Assembly (NCBI RefSeq): GCF_025567315.1
Contig: NZ_JAOQJE010000004.1
Span: forward strand, 164,942-228,941
From: Agathobaculum ammoniilyticum
Lineage (GTDB): Bacteria > Bacillota > Clostridia > Oscillospirales > Butyricicoccaceae
Reading direction: 5' to 3'
Length of the DNA stretch: 64,000 nt
A program made the position numbers and the translations under genes. How positions within the stretch are numbered: position 1 is the stretch's first letter; each line of letters starts with the position of its first letter. Below are positions 23,706-32,601 of the stretch, one piece after another. The notes under the pieces are model-generated. The model searched no databases and was not told the DNA's origin. It worked only from the letters and a program-made list of their open reading frames with translations.

Positions 23706-25097
23706 ATGGCAAAATTATGGGCAGGACGGTTTCAAAAGGAAACCGATCTGGTGGTAAATGACTTTAATTCGTCCATCCTGTTTGACTGCCGTTTATATAA
23801 GGAAGACATCACCGGTTCGATCGCGCATGCGACCATGCTGGGCAGGCAGGGCATCATCGAGCCGCACGAGGCGGAAAAAATCGTCGAAGGGCTGAAGGGA
23901 ATCCTCAAGGATATCGAGGAGGGGAATGTGGAGTTTTCCCTCGATTATGAGGATATCCACATGAATGTCGAGCAGCTTTTGACCGAGCGCATCGGCGACA
24001 CCGGCAAGCGGCTGCATACCGGACGCTCGCGCAACGACCAGGTCGCGCTCGATATGCGCCTGTACGTCAAGAGCGAAATCCGCGAGATCATCACCATGAT
24101 CTGTACGTTTATGAAAGCGCTCGCCAAAAAGAGCCGCGAGAACTTGGACGCGGTCATGCCGGGCTACACGCACCTGCAACGCGCGCAGCCGACCACGTTC
24201 GCACACTACATGATGGCCTATGCCAACATGCTGAAGCGCGATATCACCCGCCTGCAGGATTGCTACGAGCGCATGGATGAAATGCCGCTCGGCTCGGGCG
24301 CGCTGGCATCCACCACCTATCCGATCGACCGCGAGTTCGTCCGGCAGCAGCTTGGCTTCAAGCGGCTGACCGATAACTCGCTCGACGGCGTATCCGACCG
24401 CGATTACTGCGTGGAGCTGCTCTCCGCGCTATCTATCCTGATGATGCACCTGTCCCGCCTGTCTGAAGAGATCATCTCCTGGTGCTCATGGGAGTTCAAG
24501 TTCGTCGAACTGGACGACGCGTATTCCACCGGCTCGTCCATCATGCCGCAGAAGAAGAATCCGGACGTGTGTGAGCTGATCCGCGGCAAGACCGGCCGTG
24601 TGTACGGCAGCCTAACCACCATGCTGACCGTGCTCAAGGGCCTGCCGCTGGCATACAATAAGGATATGCAGGAGGACAAGGAGGCTGTGTTCGGCGCGAT
24701 CGACACGGTAAAGCAGTGCCTGGAGGTGTTCACCCCCATGTTCTCCACCATGACGCTGCGCCGCGACAACATGCGCAAGGCAGCTTCCGCAGGCTTCATT
24801 AACGCAACAGACTGCGCGGACTACCTGACTAAGAAGGGCATGCCTTTCCGCGATGCGTACAAAACGGTCGGCCGGCTGGTCAACCAGTGCATCAAGGCGG
24901 ATGAAACGCTGGAAACCATGACCATGCGCGATTTTGCCGCGATCTCCAATAAATTTGGGGATGATGTTTACGACGCGCTCGACCTGCGTACCTGCGTGGC
25001 TGAACGCAAGGTGATCGGTGGTCCGGCACCGCAGGAGGTCGCCCGCCAGATCGACAAGATCGAAAAGTTTATCGCCGATGTGGAAAACGAAACATAA
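23706..25097 (+). CDS. argH: Argininosuccinate lyase
   Basis: The 463-residue protein has the fumarase/aspartase superfamily signature GSSIMPQKKNPD and the N-terminal LWAGRFQKETD. HTGRSRNDQVALD and PGYTHLQRAQP contribute to the active site. It splits argininosuccinate into arginine and fumarate. A short spacer after argG holds no gene. Confidence 0.97.
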   Translation: MAKLWAGRFQKETDLVVNDFNSSILFDCRLYKEDITGSIAHATMLGRQGIIEPHEAEKIVEGLKGILKDIEEGNVEFSLDYEDIHMNVEQLLTERIGDTGKRLHTGRSRNDQVALDMRLYVKSEIREIITMICTFMKALAKKSRENLDAVMPGYTHLQRAQPTTFAHYMMAYANMLKRDITRLQDCYERMDEMPLGSGALASTTYPIDREFVRQQLGFKRLTDNSLDGVSDRDYCVELLSALSILMMHLSRLSEEIISWCSWEFKFVELDDAYSTGSSIMPQKKNPDVCELIRGKTGRVYGSLTTMLTVLKGLPLAYNKDMQEDKEAVFGAIDTVKQCLEVFTPMFSTMTLRRDNMRKAASAGFINATDCADYLTKKGMPFRDAYKTVGRLVNQCIKADETLETMTMRDFAAISNKFGDDVYDALDLRTCVAERKVIGGPAPQEVARQIDKIEKFIADVENET

Positions 25098-25114
25098 ACA
25101 GATGAGGATTTTGT

Positions 25115-25588
25115 ATGTATATTGAGGATATCGCACAGGTATATGAAGAAGAGGAGTTGAACTTCGCCACCGACGAGGAGGAGCAGCGCATCCGCTTCAA
25201 GATGAACACCAAGGTTTCGCCGGACGTGTCGTTCACCGCACGCATTGTTAACGAAACGACCGCGCTGTTTACCACGATCCTGCCGATGAATATTCCGGAA
25301 GCTAAGCGGGACGCGGTCGCTCTTTACCTGAATCGGGCGAACTGGGGGCTGCTGCTGGGCAATTTTGAGATGGACCCGAACGACGGGGAGCTTTGCTATC
25401 GGGTGGCGGGCTGCTTTGAGGAAAACGAGCCGCTGGCGGACGAGATAGTCCGGCGCATGACTTATGTGGGCTTCAACATGTTTGATAAATATGTTCCTGG
25501 CGTATTCGCCATCGTATACGGCAATAAGGGGCCTGTGGAAGCGTACGAGGAGATCGAGGCCGCGGAGCGCGAGGCGCAGGCGGAATGA
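25115..25588 (+). CDS. YbjN domain-containing protein inside the arginine operon
   Basis: The 157-residue soluble protein resembles YbjN-type putative sensory-transduction regulators: IRFKMNTKVSPDVSFTARIVN, LYLNRANWGLLLGNFEMD, and GELCYRVAGCFEENEPL with a type III-secretion-chaperone-like fold. No catalytic residues are apparent. It sits tightly between argH (17 bases) and argC (16 bases), so it is co-transcribed. Why it belongs to the arginine operon is unknown. Confidence 0.75.
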   Translation: MYIEDIAQVYEEEELNFATDEEEQRIRFKMNTKVSPDVSFTARIVNETTALFTTILPMNIPEAKRDAVALYLNRANWGLLLGNFEMDPNDGELCYRVAGCFEENEPLADEIVRRMTYVGFNMFDKYVPGVFAIVYGNKGPVEAYEEIEAAEREAQAE

Positions 25589-25604
25589 AAACGGAGAAAG
25601 ACGG

Positions 25605-26525
25605 ATGAAACCAAAGGTTTATATCGACGGCAGAGAGGGTACCACCGGCCTACAGATCTATGAACGGCTGGGGGGGCGGGACGACCTCGAGCTGCTGCTG
25701 ATCGACGAGGACAAACGCAAGGACACCGAGGAGCGTCGCAGGTTCCTCAATGCGGCCGACATCGTATTCCTCTGCCTGCCGGACGCGGCGGCGCGGGACG
25801 CGGTCAGCTTGATCGAGAACGAAACGACCCGCGTAATCGACGCTTCGACCGCGCACCGCACCGAGCCGGACTGGGATTATGGCTTTGCAGAGCTGTCCAA
25901 GGCGCACAGGGCTGCGATCGCGGCCTCCAAACGGGTGGCGAATCCAGGCTGCCACGCGAGCGGGTTTATCTCCTCGGTGTATCCGCTGGTCGCGCGGGAG
26001 GTGGTACCCGCGGATTTTGCGTTCACCTGCTCGTCGCTGACCGGCTACTCGGGCGGCGGGAAAAAAATGATCGCAGAATACGAGGATGAAAACCGCGACC
26101 CGCGGCATGCCTCCGAGCGGATTTATGGCCTGAACCTGCAGCATAAGCATCTGCCGGAAATGGAGTATGTCTGCGGCCTGACCCAGCCGCCGGTATTTGT
26201 GCCGGTTGTGGGCGATTTTTACAAGGGCATGGCGACGACGGTCATGCTGCCCAGCGTGGACGCTCGCCGCGTACAGGAAGCGCTGGAAGTGCACTACGAG
26301 GGGCAGCGGCTGGTCACGGTCGCTCCGTTCGGCGGGGACGAGCCGGTTATATACGCCAATACGCTCGCGGGAAAGGACAGCCTGAGGCTGATCGTATGCG
26401 GCCATGCGCGGCAGACGATCGTGACCGCCCTGTTCGACAATCTCGGCAAGGGCGCGTCGGGCGCGGCGGTGCAGAACATGAATATCATGCTGGGTCTGGA
26501 CGAAGCCACGGGATTGACGGTATAA
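25605..26525 (+). CDS. argC: N-acetyl-gamma-glutamyl-phosphate reductase (short, type 2)
   Basis: The 306-residue protein is the short type 2 form: VYIDGREGTTGLQIYERL at the N-terminus for NADP binding and the catalytic Cys in VANPGCHASGF. It reduces N-acetylglutamyl phosphate to the semialdehyde. ATG 25605 follows GGAGAAAGACGG. A longer frame from 25464 overlaps the ybjN-like gene and is rejected. Confidence 0.93.
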   Translation: MKPKVYIDGREGTTGLQIYERLGGRDDLELLLIDEDKRKDTEERRRFLNAADIVFLCLPDAAARDAVSLIENETTRVIDASTAHRTEPDWDYGFAELSKAHRAAIAASKRVANPGCHASGFISSVYPLVAREVVPADFAFTCSSLTGYSGGGKKMIAEYEDENRDPRHASERIYGLNLQHKHLPEMEYVCGLTQPPVFVPVVGDFYKGMATTVMLPSVDARRVQEALEVHYEGQRLVTVAPFGGDEPVIYANTLAGKDSLRLIVCGHARQTIVTALFDNLGKGASGAAVQNMNIMLGLDEATGLTV

Positions 26526-26584
26526 TAAAAACAGCGTATCCTATCTATTTCGCGCCGCTTCGGGCGGTAAGGAGAAATGCAGCT

Positions 26585-27793
26585 ATGAAAATTATTGACG
26601 GCGGCGTGTGCGCCGCAAAGGGCTTTACCGCGGGCAGCATCCGCAGCGGCATCAAGGACAGCCGCGCGGACGACGATACCGCGATTATCTTCAGCGCGTG
26701 CGAGTGTACGGCCGCGGCGACCTATACGATGAACCGCGTCAAGGCCGCGCCCCTGTATGTGACGATGGAGCATCTGGAAAACGGCGTGGCGCGCGCGATC
26801 GTCGCCAACGCGGGCAACGCCAACGCCTGCGCGCCGGACGGGATGGAAAACGCCCGCCGCATGGCCAAGGTCGCGGCGAAGGTGCTCGGCGTGGACGAGG
26901 ACGACGTGGTCGTCGCCTCGACCGGCGTGATCGGTCAGCGCCTGCCGGTTGAGTGCATCGAGCAGCACCTGCCCGAAATTGTGCTGGACGGAAACGGCTC
27001 GGAAAAGGCGAACCGCGCCATCATGACGACCGATACCAAAACCAAGACTGCGGCGGTCGAGTTCACCATCGGCGGCAGGATCTGCCGCATCGGCGGTATC
27101 TGCAAGGGCAGCGGCATGATCCATCCTAACATGGGTACCATGCTGTCCTTCCTGACGACCGACTGTGCGATCACACACGAAATGCTGGCCGAGGCGTTGC
27201 AGGAGAACGTGCGCAAGACCTATAACCGCGTCACGGTGGACGGGGACACCTCCACCAACGACATGTGCGTGGTGCTGGCCAACGGACAGGCGGGCAACGA
27301 GCTGATCGAGTGGCAGGACGAGGAGTATCAGGCGTTCTGCAAGGCGCTGAACGAGGTCAACACCCGTCTGGCACGCCAGATCGCGGCGGACGGCGAGGGC
27401 GCGACCAAGCTGGTGACCTGCACGGTCAAAAACTCCCGCTCCGAGGAGGCGGCCGAGCGGCTGGCCAAGGCAGTCGTGGGCTCCAACCTGGTCAAGGCGG
27501 CGATGTTCGGCGCGGACGCCAACTGGGGCCGCGTGCTGTGCGCGATGGGCTACTCCAAGGCGCCGTTCCGGCCGGAATATGTGTCCGTGGCGTTCGAGTC
27601 CGCAGCGGGCCGCGTGGCTGTGTGCGAAAAGGGCGCGGCGATCGATTTTGACGAGGCGCTTGCCAAGCAGGTACTCTCGGAAAGCGAGGTTACCATTCAG
27701 GTGGACGTGGGCGAGGGGACAGACTGCGCGACCGCGTGGGGCTGCGACCTGACCTATGATTATGTGAAGATCAACGGCGATTACCGGACCTGA
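26585..27793 (+). CDS. argJ: Glutamate N-acetyltransferase / amino-acid N-acetyltransferase
   Basis: The 402-residue precursor carries the self-cleavage region KGSGMIHPNMGTMLSF with the nucleophilic Thr that splits it into alpha and beta chains. It recycles the acetyl group from acetylornithine to glutamate, so no argA or argE is needed. GTAAGGAG precedes ATG 26585. Confidence 0.95.
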   Translation: MKIIDGGVCAAKGFTAGSIRSGIKDSRADDDTAIIFSACECTAAATYTMNRVKAAPLYVTMEHLENGVARAIVANAGNANACAPDGMENARRMAKVAAKVLGVDEDDVVVASTGVIGQRLPVECIEQHLPEIVLDGNGSEKANRAIMTTDTKTKTAAVEFTIGGRICRIGGICKGSGMIHPNMGTMLSFLTTDCAITHEMLAEALQENVRKTYNRVTVDGDTSTNDMCVVLANGQAGNELIEWQDEEYQAFCKALNEVNTRLARQIAADGEGATKLVTCTVKNSRSEEAAERLAKAVVGSNLVKAAMFGADANWGRVLCAMGYSKAPFRPEYVSVAFESAAGRVAVCEKGAAIDFDEALAKQVLSESEVTIQVDVGEGTDCATAWGCDLTYDYVKINGDYRT

Positions 27794-27819
27794 TAATAAA
27801 CGAAGAGGAACGAGACAAG

Positions 27820-28692
27820 ATGGATACACAACTGGATGCAGAGCTGCGGGCCAAAATACTGGTTGAAGCGCTGCCGTTTATTCAAAAATATTACGGGCAG
27901 ACGGTCGTCGTCAAATACGGCGGCAACGCCATGATTAATGAGGAACTGAAAGACGCGGTCATCCACGACCTTGTGCTGCTCAACCTGGTCGGCGTCAAGG
28001 TGGTCGTGGTACACGGCGGCGGGCCGGAGATCTCGGATATGCTGAAAAAGATCGGCAAGGAGTCCCGCTTTGTCAACGGCCTGCGCTACACCGACCGCGA
28101 GACCATGGATATCGTGCAGATGGTGCTGTGCGGCAAGGTCAACAAGGATTTGGTGACGCTGCTGGAAAAGGCGGGCGGCCGCGGCGTTGGCCTGGGCGGC
28201 ATGGACGGCGGCATGTTCCAGGCAAAACGCCTGACCGACCGTACCGGTACGGATTACGGCTATGTAGGCGACATCGTCGAGGTCAATCCGGCGCCGGTGA
28301 TCGATATGCTGGAAAAGGGCTATATTCCGGTCGTCTCGACCGTCGCGCAGGGGATCGACGATGAAACCAATTACAACATCAACGCGGATACCGCGGCCTG
28401 CAAGCTGGCGGTCGCGCTGGGCGCGAAAAAGCTCATCCTGCTGACCGACGTGCGCGGGCTGATGCTCGATCCGGAGGACGAGTCGACGCTGCTGCGCTTC
28501 CTCAAGGTTTCCGAGGTACCCAAGCTCATGCGCGACGGCGTTATCAAGGGCGGCATGATCCCCAAGGTGGACTGCTGCGTCGAGGCGGTGCGCAAGGGCG
28601 TGGAAGCGGCCAATATCCAGGATGGGCGCGTCAAGCACTCCATCCTGATCGAATTATTATCCAAAGTGGGCGTCGGTACGATGTTCCAGTGA
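27820..28692 (+). CDS. argB: Acetylglutamate kinase
   Basis: The 290-residue protein has the amino-acid kinase fold with VVKYGGNAM, VVVVHGGGPEISDMLKKIG and NINADTAACKLAVAL. The N-terminal extension resembles the arginine-sensitive hexameric form (EALPFIQKYYGQ), so feedback inhibition is plausible. It phosphorylates N-acetylglutamate. Confidence 0.96.
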   Translation: MDTQLDAELRAKILVEALPFIQKYYGQTVVVKYGGNAMINEELKDAVIHDLVLLNLVGVKVVVVHGGGPEISDMLKKIGKESRFVNGLRYTDRETMDIVQMVLCGKVNKDLVTLLEKAGGRGVGLGGMDGGMFQAKRLTDRTGTDYGYVGDIVEVNPAPVIDMLEKGYIPVVSTVAQGIDDETNYNINADTAACKLAVALGAKKLILLTDVRGLMLDPEDESTLLRFLKVSEVPKLMRDGVIKGGMIPKVDCCVEAVRKGVEAANIQDGRVKHSILIELLSKVGVGTMFQ

Positions 28693-28708
28693 GAAAGAAG
28701 CGAGGAAA

Positions 28709-29890
28709 ATGACCTACCAAGAACTCAAGGCCGAGGAAAACAAATATGTGATGAACACCTACGGCCGTTTCCCGATCGCGCTCGACCGAGGCGAGGGCGC
28801 GACGGTATGGGATGTCGAGGGCAGGAAGTATATCGACCTGGCCTCGGGCATCGGCGTCAACTGCATGGGCTACAATAACCAGATCATCATTGACGCGATC
28901 ACCGCACAGGCGCACAAGCTGATGCATGTTTCCAACCTGTTCACGACCGAGCCTATGGTATGGGCTGCGAAAAAGCTGGTGGAGAAAACGCATCTGAACG
29001 GCAAGGTGTTTTTTGCCAATTCGGGCGCGGAGGCGAACGAGGGCGCGATCAAGCTGGCGCGCAAATATTCGTTCGACAAGTACGGCGAGGGGCGTTACAA
29101 GATCGTCACGCTCGTCAATTCCTTTCATGGCCGCACGGTGACCACGCTTAAGGCCACCGGTCAGGACCGTTTCCATAATTATTTTTTCCCGTTTACCGAG
29201 GGCTTTGATTACGCGGAGGCAAACGACTTTGATTCGGTCCGCCGCAAAGCGGACGATATGGCGTGCGCGGTCATGCTCGAACTGGTGCAGGGCGAGGGCG
29301 GCGTGCTACCGCTCGATCCGGCGTTTGTCAAGCAGGTCGAGGCGCTTTGCCGCGAAAAGGACCTGCTGCTCATCATCGACGAGGTGCAGACCGGCGTCGG
29401 CCGCACGGGCAGCCTGTTCTGCTTCCAGCAGTACGGCATCCGTCCGGATGTCGTCACGATGGCCAAGGGGCTGGGCGGCGGCCTGCCGGTCGGCGCGGTG
29501 CTGGCCGCGGAAAGCTGTGCGGGCGTGCTGACCCCCGGTACGCATGCGACGACCTTCGGCGGCACGCCCATCGTGTGCGCCGCGGTGAATGCGGTTCTCG
29601 ATACTGTAGGGGAGGGGCAGTTCCTCGCTGCGGTCAGGGAAAAGGGCGAGTACCTGAAAAACGGCATCCTGTCCATTGGCTCCCCCAGCATCCATGGCGT
29701 GCGCGGCATGGGGCTGATGTTGGGCATCATTGTGGACGAGGGCAGGCACACGGCCTTTGCCAATAAACTGATTGAAAAAGGCGTGCTTGCGATCACGGCG
29801 GGCAAAAACGCGGTGCGCCTGCTGCCGCCGCTGACCATATCCAGGGAAGAAATGGATGAGGCGCTGACCATTATGAAAGAGGTGTTTTAA
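28709..29890 (+). CDS. argD: Acetylornithine aminotransferase
   Basis: The 393-residue class III PLP enzyme has FFANSGAEANEGAIKLAR and the lysine motif near VVTMAKGLGGGLPVGA. LIIDEVQTGVGRTG holds the Asp that contacts PLP. It converts acetylglutamate semialdehyde to acetylornithine. It ends directly at the argF start. Confidence 0.95.
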   Translation: MTYQELKAEENKYVMNTYGRFPIALDRGEGATVWDVEGRKYIDLASGIGVNCMGYNNQIIIDAITAQAHKLMHVSNLFTTEPMVWAAKKLVEKTHLNGKVFFANSGAEANEGAIKLARKYSFDKYGEGRYKIVTLVNSFHGRTVTTLKATGQDRFHNYFFPFTEGFDYAEANDFDSVRRKADDMACAVMLELVQGEGGVLPLDPAFVKQVEALCREKDLLLIIDEVQTGVGRTGSLFCFQQYGIRPDVVTMAKGLGGGLPVGAVLAAESCAGVLTPGTHATTFGGTPIVCAAVNAVLDTVGEGQFLAAVREKGEYLKNGILSIGSPSIHGVRGMGLMLGIIVDEGRHTAFANKLIEKGVLAITAGKNAVRLLPPLTISREEMDEALTIMKEVF

Positions 29891-30802
29891 TTGAAGCATT
29901 TGCTCAAGCTGCTCGATTGCTCGACCGAGGAGATTATCGGTCTGCTCGACCTGGCCGACCAGCTTAAATATGAAAAGAAGCATAATATCTCCCACCGTCA
30001 TCTGGAGGGCAAAAGCCTGGGCATGATCTTCCAGAAGTCCTCCACCCGCACCCGCGTCTCGTTCGAGACCGGTATGTATCAGCTCGGCGGACAGGCGCTG
30101 TTCCTCTCCAACCGCGACCTGCAGATCGGCCGCGGCGAGCCGGTGCAGGATACGGCGCGCGTGCTGTCCCGTTATCTGGACGGCATCATGATCCGCACCT
30201 ATGAACAGAAAGAGGTCGAGGACCTCGCGGGCTACGGCACCATCCCGATCATCAACGGTCTGACCGATTTCTGCCATCCCTGCCAGGTACTGGCCGACCT
30301 GATGACCATTCGCGAGAAGTTCGCGGTACTCGAAGGGCTGAAGATGTGCTACATCGGCGATGGCAACAACATGGCCAACTCCCTGATCGTCGGCGGCCTC
30401 AAGACCGGCATGAAGGTATCGGTTGCCACCCCCGAGGGCTACCGTCCCCATCCGGAGGTCATGGCGTTTGCCGGCGCCAATCCGGATTTCTCCATCACGG
30501 ACGACCCGATGAAAGCCGCAGAGAACGCGGATGTGGTCATCACGGACACCTGGGCCTCCATGGGCATGGAAGCTGAAAAGGAAGTGCGCATGCAGGCGTT
30601 CCAAGGCTATCAGGTGAACGACGAGTTGCTCGCCGCCGCTAAGCCCGGCTGCATGGTGCAGCACTGTCTGCCCGCCTACCGCGAGCAGGAGATCACGACC
30701 AAGGTGTTTGAGGAGCATGCGGACGAGATCTTTGAAGAGGCGGAAAACCGTCTGCACGCGCAAAAGGCGGTCATGGTCACGCTTATGGGCAGTCGGGAAT
30801 AA
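29891..30802 (+). CDS. argF: Ornithine carbamoyltransferase
   Basis: The 303-residue protein has the carbamoyl-phosphate loop KSSTRTRVSFE and the ornithine-binding HCLPAYR and DTWASMG segments. It makes citrulline. The start appears to be TTG at 29891, immediately after the argD stop TAA, with GAGGTG inside argD as ribosome site. It is the last gene of the operon. Confidence 0.95.
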   Translation: MKHLLKLLDCSTEEIIGLLDLADQLKYEKKHNISHRHLEGKSLGMIFQKSSTRTRVSFETGMYQLGGQALFLSNRDLQIGRGEPVQDTARVLSRYLDGIMIRTYEQKEVEDLAGYGTIPIINGLTDFCHPCQVLADLMTIREKFAVLEGLKMCYIGDGNNMANSLIVGGLKTGMKVSVATPEGYRPHPEVMAFAGANPDFSITDDPMKAAENADVVITDTWASMGMEAEKEVRMQAFQGYQVNDELLAAAKPGCMVQHCLPAYREQEITTKVFEEHADEIFEEAENRLHAQKAVMVTLMGSRE

Positions 30803-30805
30803 ATA

Positions 30806-30848
30806 AAAAAGAATGCGCGCCGCTTTTAGCGGCGCGCATTCTTTTTTT
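30806..30848. terminator. Terminator between argF and the hydrogenase gene
   Basis: AAAAAAGAATGCGCGCCGC and GCGGCGCGCATTCTTTTTTT form a long stem around TTTTA. T-runs occur on both strands for the convergent genes. Confidence 0.9.
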
Positions 30849-32601
30849 ATCGGTTTTGCGGCATTTGCCAGGCAAAATGGTTGCAGTGGAGCAGGCGCTC
30901 GGCCTTTTCCGAGCAGGGTTCGCCGAGCTCTTCCCGATACAAAGCCTGTACCGCGGGGTTCTCATGTGAGAAACGCAGATCGGCGTGCCGGTCGAGGTCA
31001 TATAGCACATTTCCGCGCCAGACCGCCTTCTCGCGGTCAGTTCCGTCGATCGGCTGGCCGCCGCCGCCCGCGCAGCCGCCCGGGCAGGCCATGATCTCGA
31101 CAAATTCGTACTTCACCTCGCCGCGCTTAAGCGCGTGCAGCAGGTGGCGCGCGTTGGCCAGACCGCTTGCGACCGCGCAGCGCAGGGGGATGCCGGCGAG
31201 GTCAAAGGTCGCTTCGCGCCAGCCGCCGCGGGTAATATTGCCGCGCACGTCGTGGAACGCGTCGGCCGGCGGATTTTCGCCGGTGGCAAGGAAATAGGCG
31301 GAGCGCAGAGCAGCCTCCATCACGCCGCCCGTTGCGCCAAAGATCACGCCGGCACCGGTACCATCGCCCAGCGGCGAATCAAACGGGGATTCGGCGAGCA
31401 CGGGTACGTCGATATGCTCGGCGCGCACCATGCGCGCAAACTCGCGCGTGGTCAGCACCAGGTCGACATCCGGACCGGCGGCGGTGGACTGCATGCCAGG
31501 CAGCTCGCACTCCGCTTTTTTCGCTACGCAGGGCATGATGGAAACGCTGAAGATCTTTTCCGGAGCAAGGCCGAGGCGTTTTGCCAGCCAGGTTTTGCTG
31601 ACCGCGCCGAACATCTGCTGCGGGGATTTTGCCGTGGACAGGCGTCCGGTCAGCTCGGGGTATTGGGACTTGAGGAACCGCACCCAGCCGGGGCAGCAGG
31701 AGGTGAACATCGGCATGTCGGAAAGGTCGCCGTCCCGCAGACGGTGCAGCAGCTCGGTACCCTCCTCCATGATAGTCAGATCAGCGGAGAACGTTGTGTC
31801 ATAGACATATTCCGCGCCCATTTTGCGCAGGGCGGTAACCAACTGGCCGATGGTCGCCGTGCCGGTGTCCATGCCGAACGCCTCGCCCCAGGCCGCGCGG
31901 ACAGCGGGCGCGATCTGGACGACTGTGACCTGGTCCGGATCGGCGAGCGCAGAAAATGCCTTGGCGGTGTCGTCCCGTTCGCGCAGCGCGCCGGTTGGGC
32001 AGTGGGTGATGCACTGGCCGCACAGCGAGCAGTCCGCTTCTTTGATGAAACGATTGCCGGAAACGTCAATGGTCGTGCGGGCGCCCGAACCGCTGACATC
32101 CCAGATGGAAAGCGACTGCACCTTGTCGCAGACCTGTACGCAGCGCATACATTTAATACACTTATTAACATCGCGGAACAGGGGGAATGTGGTGGTCCAT
32201 TCCAGCTTTTTCCCGCGCGCAAGATCGGCGGGGTAGGGGATGTTCAGAACGCCCAGGTCGGTCGCAACCTTCTGTAGCTGGCAGGTGCCGGAACGCACGC
32301 AGGTCGCGCATTTATTGTCGTGCTGTGACAGGATCAGCTCGACGTTGGTGCGGCGCGCCTGGCGGACCCGCGGCGAGTTGGTATGGATGACCATACCATC
32401 GCGCACCACGTTGTTACAGGAGGGAACGAGCTTGCCCTCGCCCTCGACCTCGACGCAGCAGACGCGGCAGGCGGAGATCTCGTTCAGGTCTTTGAGATAG
32501 CACAGGCTGGGGATTTCGATATCGACGCTGGCTGCGGCGTCCAGGATTGTCGTTCCGGCGGGAACCGAAACCGGAATATCATTGATCGTAAGGTTTACCA
32601 T
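30847..32601 (-). CDS. [FeFe]-hydrogenase catalytic subunit with ferredoxin-like N-terminus
   Basis: The 584-residue protein has a [2Fe-2S] domain (Cys34, Cys45, Cys48/49, Cys62), a His-Cys3 cluster (HDNKCATCVRSGTC), two [4Fe-4S] sites (CIKCMRCVQVC, CSLCGQCITHCP), and the H-cluster motifs TSCCPGW, MPCVAKKAE and FVEIMACPGGCAGGGGQP. It is a group A HydA that interconverts protons and H2. Its start overlaps the stop of the flavoprotein gene upstream (ATGGTAA), so electrons probably pass from NAD(P)H through that subunit. No HydEFG maturases are in the window. Confidence 0.93.
   Translation of the reverse strand: MVNLTINDIPVSVPAGTTILDAAASVDIEIPSLCYLKDLNEISACRVCCVEVEGEGKLVPSCNNVVRDGMVIHTNSPRVRQARRTNVELILSQHDNKCATCVRSGTCQLQKVATDLGVLNIPYPADLARGKKLEWTTTFPLFRDVNKCIKCMRCVQVCDKVQSLSIWDVSGSGARTTIDVSGNRFIKEADCSLCGQCITHCPTGALRERDDTAKAFSALADPDQVTVVQIAPAVRAAWGEAFGMDTGTATIGQLVTALRKMGAEYVYDTTFSADLTIMEEGTELLHRLRDGDLSDMPMFTSCCPGWVRFLKSQYPELTGRLSTAKSPQQMFGAVSKTWLAKRLGLAPEKIFSVSIMPCVAKKAECELPGMQSTAAGPDVDLVLTTREFARMVRAEHIDVPVLAESPFDSPLGDGTGAGVIFGATGGVMEAALRSAYFLATGENPPADAFHDVRGNITRGGWREATFDLAGIPLRCAVASGLANARHLLHALKRGEVKYEFVEIMACPGGCAGGGGQPIDGTDREKAVWRGNVLYDLDRHADLRFSHENPAVQALYREELGEPCSEKAERLLHCNHFAWQMPQNR

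Noticed and set aside
26294..27829. 511-codon frame antisense to argC/argJ
   Set aside because: Spans two real genes on the other strand and resembles nothing known.
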